Of a stretch of 64,000 nt of DNA, positions 1 to 9,215 are shown piece after piece. The translations under genes and the position numbers were made by a program. How positions within the stretch are numbered: the stretch's first letter is position 1; each line of letters opens with the position of its first letter. Source of the DNA: Acidobacteriota bacterium (GTDB taxonomy: Bacteria > Acidobacteriota > UBA6911); the NCBI GenBank assembly GCA_031271905.1, contig JAISUT010000025.1:46036-110035 (forward strand), in the 5' to 3' direction. The notes beneath the pieces are model-generated. The model had not been told where the DNA came from, made no database searches, and saw only the letters and a program-made list of their open reading frames with translations.

Positions 1-166
1 CGGTCCGGCCGCGCTCCTGGCCGAGGAGAACATCAAGAAGGTCGAGTGCGTCGATTACCCGGAGCTGGGGATGGAGGCGGTCTGGAAGATCGAGGTGGTC
101 GATTTCCCGGCGTTCATCCTCGTGGACGACAAGGGCAACGACTTCTTCAGCGGTCTGCTGGTGTAA
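1..166 (+). CDS. C-terminal fragment of a thioredoxin-fold protein (5' truncated)
   Basis: The reading frame is open from base 2 to the TAA at 164-166 and gives 54 residues. They end in a strand-turn-strand pattern, [18 protein letters not shown], which looks like the cis-proline region and final beta-hairpin of a thioredoxin or TlpA-like fold (a Pro before the strand, then VDDKG before the next). The N-terminus, and any CxxC motif, lies outside the window, so no redox activity can be claimed. It could equally be a non-catalytic thioredoxin-like domain. Confidence 0.45.
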   Translation, partial: GPAALLAEENIKKVECVDYPELGMEAVWKIEVVDFPAFILVDDKGNDFFSGLLV

Positions 167-254
167 CGGCGCGCCCCTCCGCCGTTTCGCCGTCCCGGCG
201 GCGCGGCGCGCCTTGGAAATGCGGCGGCTTGCCGCAGATGGAATGGCGATGCCG

Positions 255-1316
255 ATGAGAACGCGATGGCTGTGCAGCTTGGTGATGGCTGTGTCCCTGC
301 TCTGCGGCGGGGGGGGGCGGCTCCGCCCCGCCGCAGCGCAAACCCCTCCCGAACCCCAGGACGGGGAGGGGTTCCGTTTCCGCGCGGCGACCAACCTGGT
401 CAAAGTCCCGATCAGCGTCTTTGACGGCCGCGGCCTCCTCGTGGGCGACCTCAGGAAAGAGGATTTCCGGTTGTGGGAGGACAAGGAGCGGCAGGATATC
501 CGCAGCGTCGGCGTGGACGCCGGCGCCATGTCGGTGGTGCTGGTCTTGGACACCAGCCCCAGCAGCAAGTCGGAATGGAAGAAGATCAAGTCCGCCGCCG
601 AGGACTTCGCAAAAAAGCTGGGGCGTGAAGATCAAATCTCCTTGATCACGTTCGACGACGAGGTGAACCTCGTGCTCGACTGGACGGGCGACCGGAAGAA
701 GGTGGACAAGGCGCTTGACAAGATCCGCCCCGGATACCGCACGGCGCTTTACGACGCCATGTACCTGGCTGCGAGCGAACAGTTGCGCGGCGTGGAGGGG
801 CAGCGGGCGATCATCCTGCTGACCGACTGCCTGAACAATTGGAGCCGGGTCGGTTTCGGGGAGGCGGCGCGCGCCGTCGCCAAGTCCCAGGCGTCTTTTT
901 ACGTCGTGTCCAAGACCGCCATCATAAAGGAGGACGCGCGGCAGAATCGGCGAGTGGCGATCATCACCGACATCTACAGGAGGCTTTTCGGCGAGGATTG
1001 GGACGGCTACGTCGATGAATTCTTCGCCCAGCGGGAGGCGGAGATGGCCGCGCTGGCGGAGGAGACCGGCGGGCGCGTCTTCTTCCCGGCGGACTACGAC
1101 GCCATCCGGGACGTCTACCGGGAGATCGCGCAGGAGTTGAAGAACAAATACTACCTGACCTACGTTTCGAACCAGAGCCTGGAGCCCGACTCCGAGCACC
1201 GCATCGCCGTCGAGTACCTGCGCCCCGCCTCCGGGCTCCGCTACCGCCGCAGCTACTACTACCGCCCCCAGACGCCGCGCAGGGCGCTCGCCCCCGCCTT
1301 CGCCTCGCCCAAGTAG
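255..1316 (+). CDS. Secreted VWFA-domain protein (VWFA-related Acidobacterial type)
   Basis: A signal peptide (MRTRWLCSLVMAVSLL, then a PAAAQ cleavage region) is followed by about 75 residues and a von Willebrand factor A domain. The MIDAS motif is visible as DTSPSS, followed by a Thr in YRTALYDAMY and a Asp in ILLTDC, so metal-dependent adhesion or protein binding is plausible. The C-terminus is Pro/Arg-rich. Proteins of this layout, with VWFA-related and no other domain, are common in Acidobacteriota and their function is mostly unknown. In-frame starts also exist at 213 (TTG), 243 and 249. I chose 255 because it gives the cleanest signal peptide; none has a strong Shine-Dalgarno. It converges on the TPR gene at 1329. 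Confidence 0.8.
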   Translation: MRTRWLCSLVMAVSLLCGGGGRLRPAAAQTPPEPQDGEGFRFRAATNLVKVPISVFDGRGLLVGDLRKEDFRLWEDKERQDIRSVGVDAGAMSVVLVLDTSPSSKSEWKKIKSAAEDFAKKLGREDQISLITFDDEVNLVLDWTGDRKKVDKALDKIRPGYRTALYDAMYLAASEQLRGVEGQRAIILLTDCLNNWSRVGFGEAARAVAKSQASFYVVSKTAIIKEDARQNRRVAIITDIYRRLFGEDWDGYVDEFFAQREAEMAALAEETGGRVFFPADYDAIRDVYREIAQELKNKYYLTYVSNQSLEPDSEHRIAVEYLRPASGLRYRRSYYYRPQTPRRALAPAFASPK

Positions 1317-1328
1317 CGCCTGCACCCC

Positions 1329-2303
1329 TCATTTCTTGGTGGCGAAACGGTCTACCGCCTCCTTGAGCTCCGGCGACGGGTTCAACTCATAGGCTTTCTT
1401 GTATGCTTTCAGCGCCTGGTCCCGCTTGTTCTGCTTCTCGTATACCAGTCCCAGCCGCGTGAACACGCCCGCGTTGTCCGGCAGGCGGGAGCTCGCCTGG
1501 AGGAGCGCCTTTTCCGCTGCGGGATACTGCTTCTGGAACAGGTGCGCCTCCGCGAGGTTGTAATCGACGTAGCCGTTGTCCGGGTCGTAGGATTTCGCTT
1601 TCGTCAACGCCTGCACGGCGGCGGCGTATTGCTTGCCGGAAAGCGCCTGCGCCCCCTTTTTCAAGTACGCCTTCCCCAAGACGTCCTTGGCGTTCGCCTC
1701 GCCCGGTTTCAATGCGAGCGCCCGCTCCAGCGCCGGGATCGCCTCGTCCGTGCGGTTCAGGTTGAAGTAGGAGATGCCCAACATGGAATGGAGCGTCCAG
1801 TCGGAGGCGTTGGCGCGCACAGCCCCCTGCAAGTCCTCGACGGCGTCGGCGTAGCGTCTGGAGCGGTAATACGCCGCCCCCCGTATGAGCTGTATCCTCG
1901 CCCTCTCCGCGCCCGGGTTCCCCTCTTTGGCTGCCAGCGGCTCGGCGCGGTTCAAGGACGCGATGGCGTCGCTGTAACGTTGCATGTTGAAGTACGCCTG
2001 CCCCAGCCCGTAGTAGGTGGAGAAGGCGGTGGACTTCAGCTCCGCCGCGCGCGACAACGACGAGACCGCGAGGGCGTTGTTGTTGACGCCGAGGTAGCAA
2101 AGCCCCAGCAGGCGATGCCCGAACTCCCAGTTCGGAGACTTGTCCAAATCCGGCTTCAACTCTTGTATCGCCCGGTTGTAGTCCCCTTGGGAATAGTAGC
2201 TGGCGGCCTGCTTGTAGTCGGCGCGCGCCGGTCGCGGCGATGCGGTCGTCGCGACCGCCGCCAGCAACAGGCACAGCGGATAGGTGAAAACGTGTCGTCT
2301 CAT
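1329..2303 (-). CDS. Exported tetratricopeptide (TPR) repeat protein
   Basis: The product has 324 residues. It starts with a signal peptide (MRRHVFTYPLCLLLAAVATT, cleavage near ARA) and then consists almost entirely of about eight TPR units, with repeats such as AVSSLSRAAELKS, AIPALERALALKPGEANA and ALKAYKKAYELNPSPE. TPR arrays are protein-interaction scaffolds; here the scaffold would be periplasmic or surface-exposed. The ATG at 2303 is preferred over an upstream start because GGGAGG lies directly upstream. No enzymatic domain is present and the partner is unknown. Confidence 0.8.
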   Translation of the reverse strand: MRRHVFTYPLCLLLAAVATTASPRPARADYKQAASYYSQGDYNRAIQELKPDLDKSPNWEFGHRLLGLCYLGVNNNALAVSSLSRAAELKSTAFSTYYGLGQAYFNMQRYSDAIASLNRAEPLAAKEGNPGAERARIQLIRGAAYYRSRRYADAVEDLQGAVRANASDWTLHSMLGISYFNLNRTDEAIPALERALALKPGEANAKDVLGKAYLKKGAQALSGKQYAAAVQALTKAKSYDPDNGYVDYNLAEAHLFQKQYPAAEKALLQASSRLPDNAGVFTRLGLVYEKQNKRDQALKAYKKAYELNPSPELKEAVDRFATKK

Positions 2304-2421
2304 GCGCCCTCCCGGTCTTGCCCGCACCGATGGCGCGAGCCCGAAGCATCAGATACGTTAACGGCACGGAGCGATCAAGTCAATCAATCAAGACGCTCGG
2401 GGGCTCGGGAAGGCGCCCGGG

Positions 2422-2988
2422 TCACTCCATGAGATGCTGTACGAGGATGCGCACGCCGATGGCGACCAGGATGAGCCCGCCGGCGGCCTCGACCCGCCGC
2501 CCCCAGTGCGCGCCGATGCGCCGCCCCAGCAACATCCCCGCCAGGGTGAAGGCGGCGGCGACCAGGCCGATCACCGCCGCCGGGGCCAGGATGCCCGATC
2601 CGAGCGCGGCGAGCGAAAGCCCCACCGCCAAGGCGTCGATGCTGGTGGCGACGGAGAGGGCGACCAGCTCCCACCCGGAGGTCGGATCGACGCGGGGGGC
2701 GTCCCCGTCCATCCCGCCCCGGAGCGCGCCCCAAAACATCCTGCCGCCGACAAAGCCCAGCAGGGCGAAGGCCATCCAGTGGTCGAAGGCGCTGATGTAG
2801 CCGTAGACGGCGCGCCCCGCCGCCCAGCCGAGCATCGGCATCAACGCTTGGAACAGACCGAAGTGGAACGACATGCGAAAGAGCCGTCGCCCGGTCAGGG
2901 GATGCAGCGTCAGCCCCGTGACCAGCGCCACGGCGAGGGCGTCCATAGCCAGCGCCACCGCCATCGCCAACAGGTTCAACCAATCCAT
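2422..2988 (-). CDS. mntP: Putative manganese efflux pump MntP
   Basis: The 188-residue protein has the same length as E. coli MntP. Six hydrophobic segments are visible, with the characteristic acidic residues inside membrane helices: AMDALAVALVTG in helix 1 and SIDALAVGLSLAA in helix 4, forming the internal duplication of the family. In characterised members it exports Mn2+ from the cytoplasm. The start at 2988 is set by a GGGCAGG Shine-Dalgarno and by homology. It lies 10 nt beyond the stop of the upstream molybdenum hydroxylase gene, so the two may be co-transcribed. No mntP (yybP-ykoY) riboswitch is visible ahead of it. Confidence 0.9.
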   Translation of the reverse strand: MDWLNLLAMAVALAMDALAVALVTGLTLHPLTGRRLFRMSFHFGLFQALMPMLGWAAGRAVYGYISAFDHWMAFALLGFVGGRMFWGALRGGMDGDAPRVDPTSGWELVALSVATSIDALAVGLSLAALGSGILAPAAVIGLVAAAFTLAGMLLGRRIGAHWGRRVEAAGGLILVAIGVRILVQHLME

Positions 2989-2998
2989 GGAACCTGCC

Positions 2999-5260
2999 CT
3001 ACGCCTTGCCCAGCGCCCGGAGGATCTTGTCGGGCGTGGCGGGCGGCTCGACCCATTTGCCGATGGCGTTGGCGACGGCGCAGACCGGCAGCAGCGGCGC
3101 GGCCATGCAGTGGCTGATGCCCGATGCGCCGTAGCAGGCGTTCCCCGAACGGGTCTCGACCGCATGGGTCTCTATCGGCCCCAAGTCCGCTATCGTGGGC
3201 TTTTTGTACTCCCACATGTTCGTACTGAGCTTCACCCCCGTGCCCTTGTCGAACACGAACTCCTCCGTGAGCCCCCCGCCCTGGCTGAAGAACATCGCCT
3301 GGTGCAACTGCCCCTCGAACGAGGTCATGCGCAGCACCTTGCCCGGGTCGCAGACCACCACGAACTTGGTGACCTCCACGCCGCCCGTGTCGGGATCGAC
3401 CGCCACCTCGCAGAAGCTGGCGTTCATGACGTCCAGGATCCGCCCCGCCTCGTTCCAGGTGGTCGCGGGGGGGCGCCCGAAGAAGGTCGCCGCGATGTCC
3501 TTGTCGTGGTCGTTGAACCCCTCGTCGGCGATGAACTGCCCGAAGGGGATGGCGTTGGAGGGGTCGGACTTCAAAAAGACCTTCGTGTCCTTGGTGTCCA
3601 GGTCCTCCGGCTTGGCCTTGAACTTGGGCGCGGCCAGCTCCAGCAGAGCCTTGCGGCAGAGCACCGCCGCCTCCTTCATGACCCACGCCGAGGCGGTGGT
3701 GCCGTCCGAGCCGCCGCCGACCGGCGTGAAGAGCGCCTTGTTGTCGTACAGCAGGATCACGTCCTCGACCCGCGCCCCCATCTCCTCGGCGACCACCAGG
3801 GCGCAGGCGTCGGCGGCGTAGACGCCTATCCACGGGCCTTTGAGCGGCACGTAGACCTTGTTGTCCCCTTGGATGGTCACGGTCGCGGTGTAGGGCGCCA
3901 TCGCATGGCGCGGCGACTGGGCGTAGCGGAAGCTCAGGCCGTGCAGCCGCCCGTCGGGGAGGCGCTTGGCGCCGGCGGGATGCCACTGCCAGTTCATCGC
4001 CTTTTTGCCTTTCGCGATGCACTCGACAAGGCCGGGCGGGACGCCGGGGTCGCTCTGCGACGCGGGGCCGTGGACGTTCTTGAGCGCCACGTCGGTCGGA
4101 TCCATCCCCAGTTTCTCGGCGATGAGCTGCTCGGCGATGGTCATCGCGTCCCAGTTGAAGGGCGAGGTCTGGCTGCCGGTGTTCTTGCCCGAGCTGGTGT
4201 AGGCGCTGACCGACGTGCTTTTCAGGTTGGTGCAGCGCGTGGTGTTGAATGGGCTGAACATCGCCTCGTACGAGCCGAAGCCGCCCCCGCCCTTCGTGCG
4301 CTTGTTGGGCGCGCCGCTGTCGCCGACCTTGCTCTCCTCGACGCCGAGGATGGTCCCGTCCGCCTTGAACGCGATCTTGACGTGCGAATAGCTTTGCGGG
4401 TTCGCCGGATAGTAGTCGTTCATCCGCGTGTTGACGCAGCGGACCGGCCGTCCCGCCCTCTTGGCCAAGAGCGGCGTGATGAGCTGGGAGCGGCGGATCA
4501 TCCAATCGCAGTATTTGCCGCCCTGGAACGTGGTGCCGCGCTGGAGCTTGTCGAAGGGGAGGTTGTACAGCGGCCGCAGGCGGAAGGAGCCCCATGTGGG
4601 ACAGATGCCTTCGATGTACAGCGAGTCGCCGCGCGTCCCCAAGGGGTCTTGCGCCCACCAGGAGACGCTTCCGTTCGGGTTGGGGATGTGCGAGGCCATC
4701 AGCGCCTGCGCCCAGTCGAACTCGATGATGTGGTCGGCATCCTTGAACGCCTTCTCCACGTCGCCCGCGACGAAGGGCTGGGACTTCGCCGCCTTCGGGT
4801 CGACGCGGACGAAGGTGCCTCCCGGCTTGAACGCCTCGCGCGGATCGACGATGGTCGGCAGCACCTCCCAGTCCACTTCGATGAGCCGGAGCGCCTCGTC
4901 GCATATCTCCGGCGTCTCGGCGACGACCACCGCGCCGATCTCCTCGTCCTCCGTGTCCGACTCGTCCTCGAACAGCGGCTCCACCACCCATTTCGAGTCG
5001 GCGATCTCCGGGTCGTCCCAGCGCAGGATGTCCACCACCCCCGCCAGCGCCTTCGCCTTGGAGACGTCCATGCCCTTGATTTTCGCCCGCCCGTGCGGGT
5101 TCCGCAAAAACTTGGCGTGCAGCATGTCGGGGACGACGTAGTCGCTGCCGAATTTCGCCATGCCCGTGGCGATGCTGAACGAGAGCCGGCCCGGCACGTT
5201 CGCCCGTCCGACCGCCTTGAATTCCGTCCTCTGCCCGTTGCTTCCGTCAAGATCCGCCAT
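2999..5260 (-). CDS. Xanthine dehydrogenase/aldehyde oxidase family molybdopterin-binding subunit
   Basis: The product has 753 residues, with an a/b-hammerhead domain (about 15-135) and the two-part molybdopterin-binding domain (about 155-740). Members hydroxylate purines, aldehydes or aromatic compounds using Mo-molybdopterin, and normally work with 2Fe-2S and FAD subunits. No such subunits are adjacent here. The family's catalytic glutamate sits in a C-terminal G-V-G-E motif; here the equivalent stretch reads YGASGISHC, so the Glu position appears to be His. It may be a divergent enzyme or use a different mechanism. The ATG at 5260 has AAGAGG 8 nt upstream; a GTG three codons earlier overlaps that site. 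The substrate cannot be deduced. Confidence 0.8.
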   Translation of the reverse strand: MADLDGSNGQRTEFKAVGRANVPGRLSFSIATGMAKFGSDYVVPDMLHAKFLRNPHGRAKIKGMDVSKAKALAGVVDILRWDDPEIADSKWVVEPLFEDESDTEDEEIGAVVVAETPEICDEALRLIEVDWEVLPTIVDPREAFKPGGTFVRVDPKAAKSQPFVAGDVEKAFKDADHIIEFDWAQALMASHIPNPNGSVSWWAQDPLGTRGDSLYIEGICPTWGSFRLRPLYNLPFDKLQRGTTFQGGKYCDWMIRRSQLITPLLAKRAGRPVRCVNTRMNDYYPANPQSYSHVKIAFKADGTILGVEESKVGDSGAPNKRTKGGGGFGSYEAMFSPFNTTRCTNLKSTSVSAYTSSGKNTGSQTSPFNWDAMTIAEQLIAEKLGMDPTDVALKNVHGPASQSDPGVPPGLVECIAKGKKAMNWQWHPAGAKRLPDGRLHGLSFRYAQSPRHAMAPYTATVTIQGDNKVYVPLKGPWIGVYAADACALVVAEEMGARVEDVILLYDNKALFTPVGGGSDGTTASAWVMKEAAVLCRKALLELAAPKFKAKPEDLDTKDTKVFLKSDPSNAIPFGQFIADEGFNDHDKDIAATFFGRPPATTWNEAGRILDVMNASFCEVAVDPDTGGVEVTKFVVVCDPGKVLRMTSFEGQLHQAMFFSQGGGLTEEFVFDKGTGVKLSTNMWEYKKPTIADLGPIETHAVETRSGNACYGASGISHCMAAPLLPVCAVANAIGKWVEPPATPDKILRALGKA

Positions 5261-5346
5261 GTCTTTCACCTCTTTAGTTGACTTGCCACGCCCTTTACCT
5301 TAAACGCCTTGAAAGCCGCCGTCACGGTTTTCGCCGATGTGCGCGC

Positions 5347-5883
5347 CTATTTCCCGGCGGCTCCGACGTTCTTGTACTGGATCAGCTCGAAGCAGTTGCC
5401 CGCGTTGTCGCGCACGAAGCCGAAGACGATGCCGGGCAGGTCGAGCGGCTCCATGGCGATCTCCGCGCCCTTGGCGCGCAGCTCCTTGAACGCCGCCATC
5501 GCGTCCTCGACCTGGAAGGCGAAATGTTTCAAGCCGTGTACGCGGAAATCGACGGACGGGTCGCGCCGGTATTCGGGCAGGGGCTTCGCCCCCTCGACCT
5601 CGAACAGCTCGATGTAGGCGTCGCCGCGCTTGATGTGGACGACCTTCATCTTGTTGGCGGCGTCCTCGGTCATCCGCGTGACCACTTCGAAGCCCAGCAT
5701 CTTCTTGTACCATGCCGCCGACGCCTCGGCGTCCGGCACGCTCAGCGCGACGTGATGCGGCGCGATCTTGAAACTCACGGGCGCGTCTTGCGCCCGGGCC
5801 GATGCCATGTCCATGACCCCCACCCCCAATGCGGTGAACAAAACCAAAGCCAGCGTCGCCGCGAAATCCCTCTTCATGCCCAT
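5347..5883 (-). CDS. Secreted VOC (glyoxalase-fold) family protein
   Basis: The 178-residue protein has an N-terminal signal sequence (MGMKRDFAATLALVLFTALG, cleavage near ARA) followed by one vicinal-oxygen-chelate domain. All four usual metal ligands are seen: His in PHHVALSV, Glu in YIELFE, His in LKHFAFQV and Glu in CFELIQ. VOC enzymes include glyoxalase I, dioxygenases and epimerases, and the particular reaction cannot be told from sequence. An exported VOC protein is unusual. GGAGGAG sits 7 nt before the ATG at 5883. It lies upstream of, and on the same strand as, the molybdenum hydroxylase gene. Confidence 0.75.
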   Translation of the reverse strand: MGMKRDFAATLALVLFTALGVGVMDMASARAQDAPVSFKIAPHHVALSVPDAEASAAWYKKMLGFEVVTRMTEDAANKMKVVHIKRGDAYIELFEVEGAKPLPEYRRDPSVDFRVHGLKHFAFQVEDAMAAFKELRAKGAEIAMEPLDLPGIVFGFVRDNAGNCFELIQYKNVGAAGK

Positions 5884-6046
5884 ACTTCGCCTCCTCCGCT
5901 TTATATGTGCCCCACGCCGCCGATTATAACCGCACCCGCCGTTTTTTCATCCATAAGAAAAAATATCCGGGAAATAATTGCCGCGCCGCCCGTACGGGCG
6001 AGAGTATGATTACCGTTTCGGGGGGATTCGCGAAGAGGACATGGCC

Positions 6047-7072
6047 ATGGATATGAAACGGATGACATTGGGCAGGACGGGCATAGAGGCGTGGCGGCTG
6101 GGCTTCGGGGGCATCCCCATACAGCGCGTCAGCGAAGGACAGGCTGTGGACACGGTGCTTTACGCGCTGGAGAAGGGGGTGGACTTCATCGACACCTCCC
6201 GCATGTACACCACGAGCGAGACCCGCATCGGGCTGGCGTTGCGGCAGACCGACAAGAAGCCGGTGCTCGCCACCAAGTCGTTCGCCCGCACGTCGGACGG
6301 CATCCGCAAGGACGTGGACGTCAGCCGCCGCGAGCTGCACCGGGACGTGCTCGACATCTACCAGTGCCACAGCATCGGCACGCCGGACGAGTACAAGAAG
6401 ATCACCGCCAAGGACGGCGCCTACGAAGGGCTGCTCAAGGCTCGGGAGGAGGGGTTGGTGCGCCACATCGGGATCACGAGCCACAGCCTCGACGTGCTTG
6501 ACAAGGCGCTCGACGACGACTTGTTCGACACCGTCATGGTCTGCTTCAGCTTCCTCGAACCGGCGGCGCAGGACAAGGTGATCCCCAAGGCGCTGGCGAA
6601 GGGCGTCGGAGTCCTCGCCATGAAGCCGCTCTCGGGCGGCGTCATCGAGGCGCCGGAGGCCGCGCTCAAGTGGTCGTTCGGCCGCGAAGGGACGCTGGTG
6701 CTGGTCGGGGTCGAAAGCCGCGAGCTTATCGACCAGAACTGGCGCGTGTTCGAGGGGGGCTGGGATCTGACCGAAGCCGACCGCGCGGACATCGCCGCGA
6801 TCAGCCAAGAGTATGACAAAAAGTTCTGCCGCCGTTGCGACTACTGCCTCCCCTGTCCGGCGGGGATACCCATCCAGTTCGTGCTGGGGGCGAAGTCCTT
6901 CCTGAAGCGGATGGGGCCCGGCGCGATCAAGAACCCGATGTTCGCCGACATCTGGGACAAGGCGGAGAACTGCACGGAATGCGGTCAGTGCATGGAGCGT
7001 TGCCCCTACGGGCTGCCGATCCCGGAGATCGTCAAGGCCAACCTGGCGTGGCGCAAGGGGCTGGACTTGTAG
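6047..7072 (+). CDS. Aldo/keto reductase with C-terminal 4Fe-4S ferredoxin domain
   Basis: The product has 341 residues. Residues 1 to about 250 are an aldo/keto reductase barrel: it opens with LGRTGIEAWRLGFGG, has the catalytic-type GVDFIDTSRMY segment and ends the barrel with VLVGVESRELI. The C-terminus carries two cysteine clusters, CRRCDYCLPCP and CTECGQCMERCP, each suited to a 4Fe-4S cluster. This fused class probably exchanges electrons with ferredoxin as well as, or instead of, NAD(P)H. The substrate is unknown. AAGAGG lies 8 nt before the ATG at 6047; ATGs at 6041 and 6053 are alternatives. It diverges from the secreted VOC gene and converges on the Bcr/CflA exporter gene. Confidence 0.85.
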   Translation: MDMKRMTLGRTGIEAWRLGFGGIPIQRVSEGQAVDTVLYALEKGVDFIDTSRMYTTSETRIGLALRQTDKKPVLATKSFARTSDGIRKDVDVSRRELHRDVLDIYQCHSIGTPDEYKKITAKDGAYEGLLKAREEGLVRHIGITSHSLDVLDKALDDDLFDTVMVCFSFLEPAAQDKVIPKALAKGVGVLAMKPLSGGVIEAPEAALKWSFGREGTLVLVGVESRELIDQNWRVFEGGWDLTEADRADIAAISQEYDKKFCRRCDYCLPCPAGIPIQFVLGAKSFLKRMGPGAIKNPMFADIWDKAENCTECGQCMERCPYGLPIPEIVKANLAWRKGLDL

Positions 7073-7259
7073 CCGGGCTGGAAAAACCAAGGGTGGACAC
7101 GGACGGGCGCGGGTGGGCGCGGGCAAAAAAGGGAACCCGAGGCGCGACGTCGTTTTCCGCCGCCATTCGCGCCAAGCCGCGTCCGTCCGCGGTTGAAGGA
7201 CCTCCGCGCTTTTCGCGGTTTAAAAACCATGCCGTCGAGGGAACCTCGATCCGCGGCTT

Positions 7260-8552
7260 CTATGCCGTCCCCGTCCGCGCGTGGAACTTCTTCACAGTCA
7301 CGCCGTAGAGCGTCATCGCGACGATGGCGCACGCCAATATCCCCAGCATCGCCCCCGCCATCGAGAGCGTCGTCCCCCAGATCAGGGTGACGAACTCGGA
7401 CGCCACCGGGTTGGCGATGAGGATGATAAACCCTTGGCAAGAGGCTGCCAGGCCGCGCTGTGAGGGGAAAAGGTCCAGCGATAGGAGCGTGAGGCTGGGC
7501 GAGGCGGTGGACATCCCCAGCACATAGACGAAGATCGGCGCCAGCGTCCAAGGGAGCGCAGGCGGGACGGTCAGGTTCAGGAGCACGTTGCCGACGGCGG
7601 CGACCGCCATGATGATGAAGCCGACGACGATGGTGCGGATGCCTGTCATCTTTCCGGCGCAGCGTCCGGAGATCCACGCGCCGATCACCATGGCGATGGA
7701 GACGGGGATGAATAGGATGAAATACTGCTTCTCGCTCAGCTTGAGGTGCTCCTCGAGGAACATCGGGGCGCCGAGGATGTAGATGAAAAAGCCGATGTTG
7801 ACCAGCGACAGCGCCGCGCAGGACATGGTGAAGGGCACGGCGGAGCCCACCTTCCAATAGGATCGCGCCAGGAATGCGATGTCGAGGCGTTGGCGGTGCT
7901 CGCGGGGCAGGGTTTCCGGCAAGGCGAACCAGCAGCAGACGAACATGCAGGCGGACATGCCCGCCATGAAGAAGAAGATGGCGCGCCAACCGAACCAGCC
8001 TTGGAACAAGCCGCCGAGGATCGGCGCCATCACCGGGGCGATGGCGAAGATGGTGGCGACGTGAGACATGAGCCGCTGGGCGGCGGCGCCTTCGAACAGG
8101 TCGCGGATCACGGCGCGCCCGATGATCATGCCCGCCCCCACGGTCGCGCCCTGCATGGCGCGGAAGACCATCAGGAGGGTGACGTTGCCGGCAAAGGCGC
8201 AGCCGAGCGACGCGCCGCAGAAGATCGCCAGCGTGACCAGGATGGGGCGGCGCCGGCCGTAGGCGTCCGCGAGGGCGCCGTGCCAGAGCGACATGACGGC
8301 GAGGAAGAGCATGAACGCCGTCATGGTCAACTGCACGTCGTCTTTGGAGACCTGCATGTGTTTGGCGATCGCCGAGAACGACGGCAGGTAGGCGTCGATG
8401 GCGAACGGCCCCATCCAGGAGAGCACGGCGAGGACGAAGGTGATGCCCGCGATGGAAAAGCCTTTGGGCGTCGGGCGTCCCGGGTTCTCGGCGGGCGCTG
8501 GTTGCGAAGCGGGCGGGTTGTCGGTTTGCGAGGCTGCGGGTCTTGTGGTCAT
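7260..8552 (-). CDS. Bcr/CflA-family multidrug efflux MFS transporter
   Basis: The 430-residue protein has twelve hydrophobic segments and the MFS loop 2-3 signature ADAYGRRRPILV. Its N-terminal half matches the Bcr/CflA subfamily, with DAYLPSFSAIAKHMQVS before the loop and QGATVGAGMIIGRAVIRDLF after it. It is an inner-membrane proton antiporter expected to export drugs or small metabolites. The N-terminal 30 residues are Pro/Ala-rich and not membrane-embedded. It converges on the aldo/keto reductase gene; the 187-bp gap between them shows only GC-rich sequence. Confidence 0.85.
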   Translation of the reverse strand: MTTRPAASQTDNPPASQPAPAENPGRPTPKGFSIAGITFVLAVLSWMGPFAIDAYLPSFSAIAKHMQVSKDDVQLTMTAFMLFLAVMSLWHGALADAYGRRRPILVTLAIFCGASLGCAFAGNVTLLMVFRAMQGATVGAGMIIGRAVIRDLFEGAAAQRLMSHVATIFAIAPVMAPILGGLFQGWFGWRAIFFFMAGMSACMFVCCWFALPETLPREHRQRLDIAFLARSYWKVGSAVPFTMSCAALSLVNIGFFIYILGAPMFLEEHLKLSEKQYFILFIPVSIAMVIGAWISGRCAGKMTGIRTIVVGFIIMAVAAVGNVLLNLTVPPALPWTLAPIFVYVLGMSTASPSLTLLSLDLFPSQRGLAASCQGFIILIANPVASEFVTLIWGTTLSMAGAMLGILACAIVAMTLYGVTVKKFHARTGTA

Positions 8553-8753
8553 GGATGCGATTTCCGAGGTCTTGAAATATTGGCGAAATCTCGTTGCCGA
8601 AACCTCATGGCGTGAAACGTCCTTGGGCTATGTCGCACCGCCTTGGTGCCAACCCCTTGCTGCCAGCCATCAGGTAAAACCACGCATTCTACCACACGGG
8701 AACGACCTCCGGGGGCAATTCGGAAATATAAAATTAAGGGAACAGCTTAACAG

Positions 8754-8782
8754 GTGACAACGGGGGCGGGACGGGCTAACAT
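8754..8782 (+). promoter_or_regulatory. Putative sigma70 promoter of tRNA-Leu
   Basis: GTGACA at 8754-8759 and TAACAT at 8777-8782 are separated by exactly 17 bp and lie just upstream of the tRNA, giving a start a few bases before 8793. The hexamers are imperfect, so this is position-supported inference. Confidence 0.4.
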
Positions 8783-8792
8783 TGCGGCTTGT

Positions 8793-8878
8793 GCCGGGGT
8801 GGCGGAACTGGCAGACGCACAGGACTTAAAATCCTGGGCCCCGCAAGGGGCGTGTGGGTTCGATCCCCACCCTCGGTA
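8793..8878 (+). tRNA. tRNA-Leu (anticodon UAA)
   Basis: The full cloverleaf can be drawn. The acceptor GCCGGGG pairs with CCTCGGT and the discriminator is A. The anticodon stem CAGGA/TCCTG encloses the loop CTTAAAA (anticodon TAA). The long variable arm GCCCCGCAAGGGGC is typical of class II tRNA-Leu, and the T arm is GTGGG-TTCGATC-CCCAC. CCA is not encoded (the sequence continues GG), unlike the tRNA-Gly in this window. Confidence 0.97.
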
Positions 8879-9215
8879 GGACGGTCATTCGTTGGCCGCC
8901 CGCCCGCTCTTTCGTCGGCGTCCCCTTCAAATCATCCGATGTCGCCGTCTGAACGCACTGCCTGGTTTTTTCTCGACAACTGCTTTCCTGTCGCGCTTTG
9001 ATCGGTTTCCAACCTGTTCCGCTTGCTATAAACGCGGTCGTCGAGGCGTTCGCCGGCTCGCCGGGGCGCAGCCATATCCACAGACCCGGCGTGGCGTGCG
9101 CCTGCGCCGACCCGCTTTGACATTGATTAAGGAAATCGAAGGCGCGCCGATCCCCGCAGGCGGCGTTGAAGGGCGCGCCGCAGAGCCAAGCCGAGCCGCG
9201 CGGCACTTTGTCGCG
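8879..9215. other. Gene-free interval between tRNA-Leu and uvrA
   Basis: About 337 bp. I see no convincing open frame, terminator with a T-run, or structured RNA here. It lies downstream of both flanking genes (tRNA on plus, uvrA on minus). Confidence 0.5.

Noticed and set aside
7233..7248. TCGAGGGAACCTCGA palindrome as another element copy
   Set aside because: It shares only GGGAACCTC with the element ends, is symmetric by itself and lacks the CTAAAAA extension and flanking duplication.
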